Source of the DNA: Pseudomonas sp. JUb42
GTDB taxonomy: Bacteria; Pseudomonadota; Gammaproteobacteria; Pseudomonadales; Pseudomonadaceae
Direction: 5' to 3'
Length of the DNA stretch: 64,000 nt
Assembly (NCBI RefSeq): GCF_024807945.1
Contig: NZ_JANUFD010000016.1
Location: 146,716 to 210,715, forward strand
Position numbers and translations under genes: made by a program. Shown piece by piece: positions 37,545-46,085 of the stretch. A model generated the notes under the pieces. It had not been told where the DNA came from. It saw nothing but the letters and a program-made list of their open reading frames with translations, and did no database searches. Numbering within the stretch: the stretch's first letter is position 1; every line of letters begins with the position of its first letter.

Positions 37545-38369
37545 ATGCTGAGTCCTTACACGTCACCCGTAGAGCGCGTCTGGTATTACGCCCTGCGTAT
37601 CCTGTGTGGCCTGGTGCTGTTGTTCCTGGTGCTGCCGGTGCTGGTTATCGTGCCGTTGTCGTTCAACTCCGGCAGCTTTCTGGTTTACCCGCTGCAAGGA
37701 TTTTCCCTGCACTGGTATCAGGACTTCTTCGGCTCCAACGAGTGGATGCGCGCCCTGAAGAACAGCATGATCGTAGCCCCGGCCGCGACCATCCTGGCCA
37801 TGGTCTTCGGCACCCTGGCGGCCATCGGTCTGACCCGCGGCAACTTTCGCGGCAAGTCCCTGGTGATGGCCCTGGTGATTTCGCCGATGGTCGTGCCGGT
37901 GGTGATCATCGGTGTTGCCAGCTACCTGTTCTTCGCCCCGCTGGGCTTGGGTAACAGTTACACGTCGCTGATCCTGGTGCATGCGGTGCTGGGTGTGCCC
38001 TTCGTGATCATCACCGTGTCGGCCACTTTGCAGGGCTTCAACTACAACCTGGTCCGGGCTGCGGCCAGTCTGGGCGCTTCGCCGGTGACCGCGTTCCGTC
38101 GGGTGACCCTGCCGCTGATTGCTCCGGGGGTAATTTCCGGTGCGCTGTTCGCCTTCGCGACTTCATTCGATGAGGTGGTGGTGACCCTGTTCCTCGCCGG
38201 TCCCGAGCAGGCCACCCTGCCTCGGCAGATGTTCAGCGGCATCCGCGAAAACCTCAGCCCGACCATTGCTGCGGCGGCGACCCTGCTGATTGCCTTCTCC
38301 ATCGTGCTGTTGCTGGTGCTGGAATGGCTGCGTGGGCGCAGTGAGAAAATGCGTACTGCTGCCGAGTAG
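37545..38369 (+). CDS. agtD: ABC transporter permease, AgtD-like
   Basis: A 274-residue second permease of the importer (PotC type) with six membrane segments. The EAA coupling motif is AAASLGASPVTAFRRVTLPLI, followed by GVISGALFAFATSFDEVVVTLFLAGP, characteristic of the spermidine/putrescine family. AGGAG lies 6 nt before ATG 37545. Last gene of agtABCD; a REPIN follows 28 nt after the stop. Confidence 0.92.
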   Translation: MLSPYTSPVERVWYYALRILCGLVLLFLVLPVLVIVPLSFNSGSFLVYPLQGFSLHWYQDFFGSNEWMRALKNSMIVAPAATILAMVFGTLAAIGLTRGNFRGKSLVMALVISPMVVPVVIIGVASYLFFAPLGLGNSYTSLILVHAVLGVPFVIITVSATLQGFNYNLVRAAASLGASPVTAFRRVTLPLIAPGVISGALFAFATSFDEVVVTLFLAGPEQATLPRQMFSGIRENLSPTIAAAATLLIAFSIVLLLVLEWLRGRSEKMRTAAE

Positions 38370-38397
38370 GGTCCCAGGGCAGATCTGAGGCGAATTC

Positions 38398-38490
38398 TGT
38401 GGGAGCGAATTCATTCGCGAATAAAAGGTGATCAGCCGATCAAGGTATATTGGCTGATCTGGCCTCTTCGCGAATGAATTCGCTCCCACA
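38398..38490. repeat. REPIN with 24-bp arms, GCGAATTCATTCGCGAA type
   Basis: TGTGGGAGCGAATTCATTCG... (38398-38421) and its exact inverse (38467-38490) enclose an inner 8-bp inverted repeat GATCAGCC/GGCTGATC. It lies between agtD and the sigma-54 regulator gene, 20 nt before the latter. Confidence 0.95.
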
Positions 38491-38510
38491 ATTGCGCCAC
38501 GGAGCCCTCG

Positions 38511-39884
38511 GTGAACCTCAACGACCCCAGTTTCGAAGAACTGCTCGATGCCTTGCATGACGGTGTCTACATCACCGATGGCGATGGCAAGACGCTGAAG
38601 GTCAACCGTGCCTACGAGCGGCTCACCGGTCTGGACAGTGCCGACTTGATCGGCCGCCCCATGCAGGAACTGGTCAAGGATGGGGTGATTTCCCAGTCGG
38701 CGTCGCTGCGGGTGTTGCAAGAAGGCAAGCCGATTTCGGTGATGCAGAGCCTCAGCCAGGGCAAGAAATTGTTGGTCAGCGCTACGCCGATTCTTGCCGC
38801 CGACCGCAGCATTCGCTATGTGGTCAGCACTGTACGCGACATGACCGAACTGCTGCGCATGAAGCACGAACGCGATGAGCTGCAACAGCTCAAGCAACTG
38901 CGCAGCAGCACGGCGCGCCTGCATGCAGGACAGCGTGACAGCCTTCTGCACTCCCCGTTGATGGCCGATCAGCAAGTCTCCGGGCGCGTATTCGCCCTGG
39001 CCCGACAGGTGGCTGCCACTGATGTAAAAGTCTTGCTGCAAGGCGAGACCGGCGTCGGCAAGACCCTGGTGGCGCAGTTCATCCACAATGCCAGCGGCCG
39101 CGCCAAGGAGCCATTCCTGGCCCTGAACTGCGGGGCGTTGCCGGAGAACCTGATCGAGGCCGAGCTATTCGGCTATGCCCCCGGCGCCTTTACCGGGGCG
39201 GGTCCCAAGGGCAAGCGCGGCCTGCTGGAACTGGCCAACCACGGCACTCTGTTCCTCGATGAGATTGGCGACTTGCCGTTGCCAGTGCAGGTCAAGCTGC
39301 TCAAGGTCATCGAAGAGAATCGCTTTATCCCGGTGGGTGCTCTGGAGTTGAAGGAGGTCGATGTACGCATCATCAGCGCCACTCACCACGACCTCAAGCA
39401 ACTGGTGGCCGAGGGACGTTTTCGTGCCGACCTGTATTACCGCCTCAACGTCGTGCCGATCAGCATCGCCGCCCTGCGCGAGCGCAGCGAAGAAATCCCG
39501 CTGCTGCTGCATTACTACCTGGCCAGTTGCAATGAGCGCTATCAGCGCCAGGTGCAGTTGAGTCTCGAAGCCTTGGACCTGCTCTGCGATTACGCTTGGC
39601 CGGGCAATATCCGCGAGCTGATCAATATCGTCGAGCGCCTGGTGGTGACCACTCGTACCGAGGTCATTGAGGCTCTGGATCTGCCGGAAGAAATCCTCAA
39701 CCTCGACCCGCAGCACGCCGACGATAGCCGCCTGCCGTTGCGCAAGGTGCTGGAGAACGCCGAGCGCACGGCGATTCGCGCCGCGCTGCAACTGCACAAG
39801 ACCACGCGTCAGGCGGCCAAGGCCCTGGGTGTGAGTCAGGCCACAGTGGTGCAGAAGATGAAGCGCTGGGAACGCTCTGATTAG
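38511..39884 (+). CDS. PAS-domain sigma-54-dependent transcriptional activator
   Basis: A 457-residue bacterial enhancer-binding protein. An N-terminal PAS domain (about 8-115) suggests small-molecule or redox sensing. The AAA+ core has Walker A GETGVGKT (178-185), the sigma-54 contact loop GAFTGA (225-230) and Walker B LFLDEIGD. A Fis-type helix-turn-helix (about 425-450: TTRQAAKALGVSQATVVQKM) ends the protein. Start is GTG 38511, 5 nt after GGAG. No receiver domain is present, so it is not a standard response regulator. The gene is followed by an inverted repeat and a -24/-12 promoter serving the dehydrogenase, its probable target. Confidence 0.93.
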   Translation: MNLNDPSFEELLDALHDGVYITDGDGKTLKVNRAYERLTGLDSADLIGRPMQELVKDGVISQSASLRVLQEGKPISVMQSLSQGKKLLVSATPILAADRSIRYVVSTVRDMTELLRMKHERDELQQLKQLRSSTARLHAGQRDSLLHSPLMADQQVSGRVFALARQVAATDVKVLLQGETGVGKTLVAQFIHNASGRAKEPFLALNCGALPENLIEAELFGYAPGAFTGAGPKGKRGLLELANHGTLFLDEIGDLPLPVQVKLLKVIEENRFIPVGALELKEVDVRIISATHHDLKQLVAEGRFRADLYYRLNVVPISIAALRERSEEIPLLLHYYLASCNERYQRQVQLSLEALDLLCDYAWPGNIRELINIVERLVVTTRTEVIEALDLPEEILNLDPQHADDSRLPLRKVLENAERTAIRAALQLHKTTRQAAKALGVSQATVVQKMKRWERSD

Positions 39885-39904
39885 GATTTCAATCAAAGCC
39901 GCTC

Positions 39905-39928
39905 CAGCGATCAGAAAACTGTTCGCTG
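39905..39928. promoter_or_regulatory. 10-4-10 inverted repeat, candidate enhancer for the sigma-54 activator
   Basis: CAGCGATCAG (39905-39914) and CTGTTCGCTG (39919-39928) are inverse complements at 9 of 10 positions around AAAA. It lies about 62 bp upstream of the -24 element, in the range of upstream activating sequences. No T-run follows, arguing against a terminator of the regulator gene. Confidence 0.6.
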
Positions 39929-39989
39929 CAACCCTTCAATTACCCTGCTGAATCACGCCAGCCCTTGTGCCACGGGGCTTTGCGCGTTT

Positions 39990-40005
39990 TGGCACGGCTT
40001 TGGCT
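39990..40005 (+). promoter_or_regulatory. Sigma-54 (-24/-12) promoter
   Basis: TGGCACGGCTTTGGCT matches the RpoN consensus TGGCACRNNNNTTGCW with a single mismatch and correct GG-to-GC spacing. The transcript would start near 40017, about 30 nt before the dehydrogenase ATG, and run through the permease gene. Confidence 0.75.
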
Positions 40006-40046
40006 ATTCATGCTCGACGTCATAACAACTAATAAAGGACGAGCCG

Positions 40047-41195
40047 ATGAGCGTTTCCGCTTTCAAGATTGCCAACAAGTTGCTGACCGGCCCCGCCGCC
40101 ATCGAGCAACTGGCCGCCGAACTGACCCGCTTGAATATCTCCAATCCGTTGATTGTGACCGACGCCATTCTGGTCACTTCCGGCACCGTGGACATTGCCC
40201 TGGCGCAACTGGGTGGCCGCCCGTACAAGATTTTCGATCAGGTCAAACCCGAGCCTGAGATCTCCATTGTCGAAGATTGCACCCGCGCCTACCGCGAAGG
40301 CGGGCATGACGGCCTGATTGGCGTCGGTGGCGGCAGCGCCATCGACATTGCCAAGGGTGTCGCCGCCTTTGCTTGGCACGACGGGCCCCTGGCCGAGCTG
40401 TTCGGTGTCGATCAGGTCAAGCGCAAGGGGCCACCGCTGATTGCCATTCCGACCACGGCCGGTACCGGCTCGGAGGTGACCAATGTGGCGATCTTCTCCG
40501 ACAAACAGGCGCAGCTGAAAAAGGGCATCGTCAGCGATTACCTGCTGCCCGACGTCGCACTGGTCAGCCCGACCATGACCCTGACTTGTCCGCGCAGTGT
40601 GACGGCCGCCAGTGGTGTCGACGCCTTGGTGCACGCCATCGAGTCCTACCTGTCGGTCAATGCTTCGCCCATCACCGACTCCCTGGCCCTGGGCGCGATC
40701 AAGCTGATCGCCAAGGCGCTGCCCAAGGCCTACGCCAACCCGGCCAACCTGCAGGCCCGCGAAGACATGGCTACCGCCAGCCTGATGGCCGGCATGGCCT
40801 TCGGCAACGCCGGGGTCGGCGCCGTGCATGCCCTGGCTTATCCGTTGGGCGGGCGCTTCAACATTGCCCATGGGGTCAGCAACGCCTTGCTGCTGCCTTA
40901 CGTCATGGCGTGGAACAAGATGGCTTGCGTCGAGCGCTTCCGTGATATCGCCGAAGCCATGGGGGTGCGGGTTGCCCACCTGAGTGATCAGGAGGCTGCT
41001 GAACTGGCGGTCCAGGCCATGACCGATCTCTGCGTCGCTGTGGACATCCCACGGGGCATGCGCAGCTTCAATGTGCCGGAAGACGCGATTCCGGCCATGG
41101 CAGAGGAGGCCAGCAAGATCGACCGGCTGATGCGCAATAACCCGCGCAAGCTGACTGCGGCTGATATCGAGAAGATCTACCGCGCCGCTTACTGA
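40047..41195 (+). CDS. Iron-containing alcohol dehydrogenase
   Basis: A 382-residue group-III (Fe-ADH) NAD(P)-dependent dehydrogenase; alcohol substrate unknown. The nucleotide site is GVGGGSAIDIAKGVA, followed by PTTAGTGSEVTN. Metal ligands are expected in SGVDALVHAIESY (Asp, His) and in VHALAYPLGGRFNIAHG (two His), all present. AAAGGA lies 9 nt before ATG 40047. It sits directly behind a near-consensus sigma-54 promoter and ahead of a permease gene 79 nt away, so the two probably form an operon for uptake and oxidation of one compound. Confidence 0.92.
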   Translation: MSVSAFKIANKLLTGPAAIEQLAAELTRLNISNPLIVTDAILVTSGTVDIALAQLGGRPYKIFDQVKPEPEISIVEDCTRAYREGGHDGLIGVGGGSAIDIAKGVAAFAWHDGPLAELFGVDQVKRKGPPLIAIPTTAGTGSEVTNVAIFSDKQAQLKKGIVSDYLLPDVALVSPTMTLTCPRSVTAASGVDALVHAIESYLSVNASPITDSLALGAIKLIAKALPKAYANPANLQAREDMATASLMAGMAFGNAGVGAVHALAYPLGGRFNIAHGVSNALLLPYVMAWNKMACVERFRDIAEAMGVRVAHLSDQEAAELAVQAMTDLCVAVDIPRGMRSFNVPEDAIPAMAEEASKIDRLMRNNPRKLTAADIEKIYRAAY

Positions 41196-41274
41196 GACCC
41201 ACCACGTCACATCGCCGCCCGACACTCTGGTGTCGGGCGCATTGCCTTATAAAACCAATAAACAGGTACTGTTC

Positions 41275-42702
41275 ATGTCCAAAGATTCCGTGGGTCGCGA
41301 GAGCCCGTACATTCCGTTGGGGCCGTTCAAGGTCCGCCTTCCGTTGATCCACTACAAGTTCGAATTGCCGGACTACCTGCAAGGCCTGCTGATGTGCGCC
41401 GTGGACCTGGCCGCCATCCCGCTGATGACCGAACTGTTGGGCATGCCCTTCGAAGTGGCCCTGGCCGTGGTCATGCTCAATGGCTTGCTGTACCTGACTC
41501 ACCATCTGCTTGGCGACCCCACGGTGCCCGGTTGGATCACCCCGGCGGTGCCGCTGCTGATGGCCTACTGCGCCCAGTTCCCCATCGGCCCGGAGCGCGT
41601 GCATGCCTTGATTGCCTTCCAGCTGATGCTCGGGGTGTTTTCCATCGCCCTCGGTGCCACGGGGATGGCGAAAAAGGTGGTGGAGTACGTGCCCTCGGCG
41701 ATCAAGTCAGGGATTATCGTCGGCGCGGGCCTTAGTGCGGTGAGCGCGGTGTTCCAGGTCGGCGGCAAGTTCAACGTGCTGCCGTGGACCATCTCCATCA
41801 CCGTGGGCATCGCCTTCTACCTGATCTTTTCCCAGCACTTCAACGCACTCAAACAGCGCAATCGCTTCTGGTGGAACTTCGCCAAGCTCGGCATCCTGCC
41901 CATCGTTCTATTGGCAGTGGTGGTTGCGCCGCTGTTCGGTGAGGCGCCATGGCCAACCATCCAGTGGGGCATCAGCAAGCCGGACTTCGCCGGGCTGTGG
42001 AGCAACTACACGGTGTTCGGTTTGGGCATGCCGCCGCTGTCGATGTTCATTTCGGCGCTGCCGACCATGCTGGCGGTGTACATCATCGTTTTCGGTGACG
42101 TGCTCAGCGCCAAGTCGCTGCTCGATGAAGCCGAGCACATCCGCACCGACGAGAACGTCGACTACAACCCGGACCGCGCCCACCTGATCTTCGGCGCGCG
42201 CAACGCCTTCATGAGTATCTTCGGCCCGGATGTTGCCATGTGTGGGCCGAAATGGGCGGCCATGCTGGTAGTGGTCATCGAACGCTTCAAGGGCGGCCCC
42301 AAGGCGATGAAATCGATCATCGGCGGCGTCGGCTCGTTCCGCTGGGGCACCAATACCGGCCTGCTGTTGTTGCCGGTGGTGACCCTGGTACAGCCCATTC
42401 TGGGTGTGGCCCTGGCCTTGACCCTGTTGATTCAGGGTTATGTCAGCGTGCGTCTGGGAATCCTTGAAGCCCGCAGCCAACGCGACCTGGGGATTGCCGG
42501 AGTGATCGGCGCGGTACTGGCCATCAAGGGCGCCAGCTGGGCGTTCGCCATTGGCGTGGTGCTGTGCCTGCTGATCTACGGCAAGAATTTCTTCAAGGGC
42601 GAGAATGACGGCACCTTTGCCAAGGATCTGCCGGTGCCGGATATCAAGCCGGAACCGGTGAAGCCTGCAGTGCGGACGGTGGCTGAGACCGTCGTTGATT
42701 GA
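41275..42702 (+). CDS. Membrane permease, NCS2/SLC23-like
   Basis: A 475-residue integral membrane protein with about 12 hydrophobic segments. Overall pattern, with VPSAIKSGIIVGAGLSAV and FGDVLSAKSLLDEAEHIRTDENV, suggests the xanthine/uracil permease superfamily, but the match is weak and the substrate cannot be stated. ATG 41275 is chosen; the upstream 15 codons in frame have no ribosome site. The C-terminal tail is soluble and Pro/Lys-rich. Second gene after the sigma-54 promoter, and probably carries the substrate or product of the dehydrogenase. A REPIN follows 8 nt after the stop. Confidence 0.7.
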   Translation: MSKDSVGRESPYIPLGPFKVRLPLIHYKFELPDYLQGLLMCAVDLAAIPLMTELLGMPFEVALAVVMLNGLLYLTHHLLGDPTVPGWITPAVPLLMAYCAQFPIGPERVHALIAFQLMLGVFSIALGATGMAKKVVEYVPSAIKSGIIVGAGLSAVSAVFQVGGKFNVLPWTISITVGIAFYLIFSQHFNALKQRNRFWWNFAKLGILPIVLLAVVVAPLFGEAPWPTIQWGISKPDFAGLWSNYTVFGLGMPPLSMFISALPTMLAVYIIVFGDVLSAKSLLDEAEHIRTDENVDYNPDRAHLIFGARNAFMSIFGPDVAMCGPKWAAMLVVVIERFKGGPKAMKSIIGGVGSFRWGTNTGLLLLPVVTLVQPILGVALALTLLIQGYVSVRLGILEARSQRDLGIAGVIGAVLAIKGASWAFAIGVVLCLLIYGKNFFKGENDGTFAKDLPVPDIKPEPVKPAVRTVAETVVD

Positions 42703-42710
42703 GCTAATGC

Positions 42711-42775
42711 CTTCGCGGATGAATCCGCTCCCACAGATCTGTGTGCTTTCTGTGGGAGCGGATTCATCCGCGAAG
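42711..42775. repeat. REPIN with 25-bp arms, GCGGATTCATCCGCGAAG type
   Basis: CTTCGCGGATGAATCC... (42711-42735) and its exact inverse (42751-42775) face each other across 15 bp. It separates the permease gene from rpe. Confidence 0.95.
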
Positions 42776-42860
42776 AGGGCGCTACATTCGACACAGAAGC
42801 CCCGCAGGCTGCCATGAGGTACAATGCGCGCCACCGTGATTCCAGCTTAAAAGGTGCGTC

Positions 42861-43531
<671 letters not shown>

Positions 43532-43535
<4 letters not shown>

Positions 43536-44362
43536 GCGGCTTCGAAACGCTGTTCCCCGGCCGTCTGCCGAAGCTGATCATGTTCGATCTGGACGGCACC
43601 CTGGTCGACTCGGTGCCGGACCTGGCCGTGGCGGTGGACAAGATGCTGCTGGCGCTTGGCCGTCCGGTTGCCGGGCTTGAGGCGGTGCGGCACTGGGTTG
43701 GCAACGGTGCGCCGATCCTGGTACGCCGCGCCCTGGCCAATGATATCGAGCACAGCGGCGTCGATGACGCCCTGGCCGAGCAGGGCCTGGAGCTGTTCAT
43801 GGAGGCCTATGCCGAAAAGCATGAATTCACCGTGGTCTATCCCGGCGTGCGCGAGACCCTCAAGTGGCTGCAGAAAATGGGCGTGGAAATGGCCTTGATC
43901 ACCAACAAGCCGGAGCGCTTCGTCGCGCCGCTGCTGGATGAGATGAAACTGGGGCGCTTCTTCCGCTGGATCATCGGCGGCGACACCATGCCGCAGAAGA
44001 AGCCCGACCCGGCGGCACTGTTTTTCGTCATGAAAATGGCCAATATCCCGGCTTCGCAATCGCTGTTCGTCGGCGACTCGCGCAGTGATGTGCTGGCGGC
44101 CAAGGCGGCGGGTGTTGCCTGTGTCGGCATGAGCTATGGCTATAACCATGGTCGTCCGATATCCGAGGAGTCCCCGGCGCTAGTCATCGACGATCTGCGC
44201 AAGCTGATTCCCGGTAGCTCTGCCGGTTGCTTAGAAGAAGGCGCTGAGATAACGTTGCCTCCTGTTCAAGCCCCCTCCTTTAGAGAATCCATCGTGGTTG
44301 TCACTCACAAACTCTGGATGAAAGTCATCAAGGCCCTGGCCCGTTGGCGTTGGCGCGCCTGA
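43532..44362 (+). CDS. gph: Phosphoglycolate phosphatase, C-terminus doubling as trp leader peptide
   Basis: A 276-residue HAD phosphatase that removes phosphate from 2-phosphoglycolate. Motif I is MFDLDGTLVDS, motif II ALITNKP, motif III KKPDPAAL with VGDSRSDVLAA. E. coli Gph has 252 residues; here the frame continues past DDLRKLIPGSS into a tail ending KVIKALARWRWRA. That ending is nearly identical to a separate small peptide before trpG, so the end of this gene also encodes the Trp-sensing leader for trpE. ATGA overlap with rpe upstream. Confidence 0.93.
44318..44362 (+). promoter_or_regulatory. trpE leader peptide MKVIKALARWRWRA (in frame with gph)
   Basis: Fourteen residues with two Trp codons (RWRW) immediately before the stop and 70 nt before trpE. 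The same ending precedes trpG. Attenuation of trpE and trpGDC by tryptophan is known in Pseudomonas. Because it is in frame with gph, ribosomes finishing gph could themselves read the Trp codons. Internal initiation at ATG 44318 is possible but has no clear ribosome site. Confidence 0.7.
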
Positions 44363-44372
44363 CTTGTATCTG

Positions 44373-44386
44373 GCCGGATGACCGGC
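44373..44386 (+). terminator. Attenuator hairpin before trpE
   Basis: GCCGG (44373-44377) and CCGGC (44382-44386) pair across ATGA, 10 nt after the leader stop, followed by TCCGTTTG. The stem is short and the T-run weak, so it may be one arm of a larger alternative fold. Its place after a Trp-rich leader points to attenuation. Confidence 0.5.
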
Positions 44387-44432
44387 TCCGTTTGCCTGAC
44401 TGACTGTTTAACCTCACACCACGAGGCTGTTC

Positions 44433-45914
44433 ATGAACCGCGAAGAATTCCTGCGTCTGGCCGCTGAAGGCTACAACCGCATCCCGTTGGCCCTGGAAAC
44501 ACTGGCCGACTTCGACACCCCTCTGTCCATCTATCTCAAACTCGCCGACGAGCCGAACTCCTATCTGCTGGAGTCGGTGCAAGGCGGCGAGAAGTGGGGC
44601 CGTTACTCGATGATCGGCCTGCCGTGCCGCACCGTTTTGCGTGCCCATGAGGACAAGATCAGCGTGACCCACGATGGCGTCGAGATCGAAAGCCTGGAGT
44701 CGGACGACCCGCTGGCCTTCGTCGAAACCTTCAAGGCTCGCTATAAGGTGCCGACCATTGCCGGCCTACCGCGCTTCAACGGTGGTCTGGTGGGTTATTT
44801 CGGTTATGACTGCGTGCGTTACGTCGAAAAACGCCTGGGTAAGAACCGCAATCCGGATCCGCTGGGCGTGCCGGATATCCTGCTGATGGTGTCCGATGCC
44901 GTTGTCGTATTCGACAACCTGGCGGGCAAGATGCACGCCATCGTACTGGTCGATCCTGCCCAACCGGATGCCTACGAAGGCGGCCTGGCTCGTCTCGAAG
45001 AGCTGATGGAAAAGCTGCGCCAGCCGATCACCCCGCGTCGCGGCCTGGACCTGAGTCGCCCGCAGGCGGCCGATCCGGTGTTCCGCTCCAGCTTCACTCA
45101 GGGTGACTACGAGCGCGCGGTTGACACCATCAAGGAATACATCCTGGCCGGTGACGTCATGCAGGTGGTGCCGTCGCAACGCATGTCCATCGACTTCAAG
45201 GCCGCGCCCATCGATCTGTACCGGGCGCTGCGCTGCTTCAACCCGACGCCATACATGTACTTCTTCAACTTTGGCGACTTCCATGTCGTCGGCAGTTCGC
45301 CGGAAGTGCTGGTACGAGTTGAAGACAACCTGATCACCGTGCGCCCGATTGCCGGTACGCGCCCGCGCGGCGCTACCGAGGAAGCCGATCACGCGCTGGA
45401 AGTCGATCTGCTGTCCGACGACAAGGAAATCGCCGAGCACCTGATGCTCATCGATCTGGGCCGCAACGACACCGGGCGCGTCTCGGAAATCGGTTCGGTC
45501 AAGTTGACCGAGAAGATGGTCATCGAGCGTTATTCCAACGTCATGCATATCGTCTCCAACGTCACCGGCCAACTGAAAAGTGGGCTGACGGCGATGGACG
45601 CACTGCGGGCGATCTTGCCGGCGGGCACCTTGTCCGGTGCGCCGAAGATCCGCGCGATGGAAATCATCGATGAGCTGGAGCCGGTCAAGCGTGGCGTCTA
45701 CGGCGGTGCCGTGGGTTACCTGGCGTGGAACGGCAACATGGACACCGCCATTGCCATTCGTACGGCCGTGATCAAGAACGGCGAGTTGCATGTACAGGCC
45801 GGTGGCGGCATCGTCGCCGACTCGGTGCCGGTACTGGAATGGGAAGAAACCCTGAACAAACGCCGCGCGATGTTCAAGGCCGTGGCGTTGGCTGAGCAGA
45901 CGGCTGAGGGGTAA
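44433..45914 (+). CDS. trpE: Anthranilate synthase component I
   Basis: A 493-residue chorismate-using enzyme that forms anthranilate with TrpG-supplied ammonia. The N-terminal feedback site motif SYLLES (residues 43-48 region) and catalytic GTRPRGATEEAD, DLGRNDTGRVS, LPAGTLSGAPKIRAMEII and GAVGYL are intact. It is preceded by the leader peptide and hairpin and lies 2.6 kb from trpG, with estA in between on the other strand. This split of trpE from trpGDC is normal for Pseudomonas. Confidence 0.97.
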   Translation: MNREEFLRLAAEGYNRIPLALETLADFDTPLSIYLKLADEPNSYLLESVQGGEKWGRYSMIGLPCRTVLRAHEDKISVTHDGVEIESLESDDPLAFVETFKARYKVPTIAGLPRFNGGLVGYFGYDCVRYVEKRLGKNRNPDPLGVPDILLMVSDAVVVFDNLAGKMHAIVLVDPAQPDAYEGGLARLEELMEKLRQPITPRRGLDLSRPQAADPVFRSSFTQGDYERAVDTIKEYILAGDVMQVVPSQRMSIDFKAAPIDLYRALRCFNPTPYMYFFNFGDFHVVGSSPEVLVRVEDNLITVRPIAGTRPRGATEEADHALEVDLLSDDKEIAEHLMLIDLGRNDTGRVSEIGSVKLTEKMVIERYSNVMHIVSNVTGQLKSGLTAMDALRAILPAGTLSGAPKIRAMEIIDELEPVKRGVYGGAVGYLAWNGNMDTAIAIRTAVIKNGELHVQAGGGIVADSVPVLEWEETLNKRRAMFKAVALAEQTAEG

Positions 45915-45960
45915 TCCGGGGGCTGCGAAATACACACCGTGTAAGGTGTCGGTGAATTCG

Positions 45961-46049
45961 GTGGGAGCGAATTCATTCGCGAAAAGGCCAGCAAATCGAT
46001 GCATTTGCATGCGCTGCAATAATGCCTTCGCGAATAAATTCGCTCCCAC
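45961..46049. repeat. REPIN, GCGAATTCATTCGCGAA type
   Basis: Arms at 45961-45983 and 46027-46049 are inverse complements with one mismatch (ATTCATTCG against CGAATAAAT). Same class as the 38.4-kb copy. It separates the convergent trpE and estA stops. Confidence 0.92.
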
Positions 46050-46085
46050 AACTGCTCCCACAGTTCTCTACCACAAGGCTGAGTG

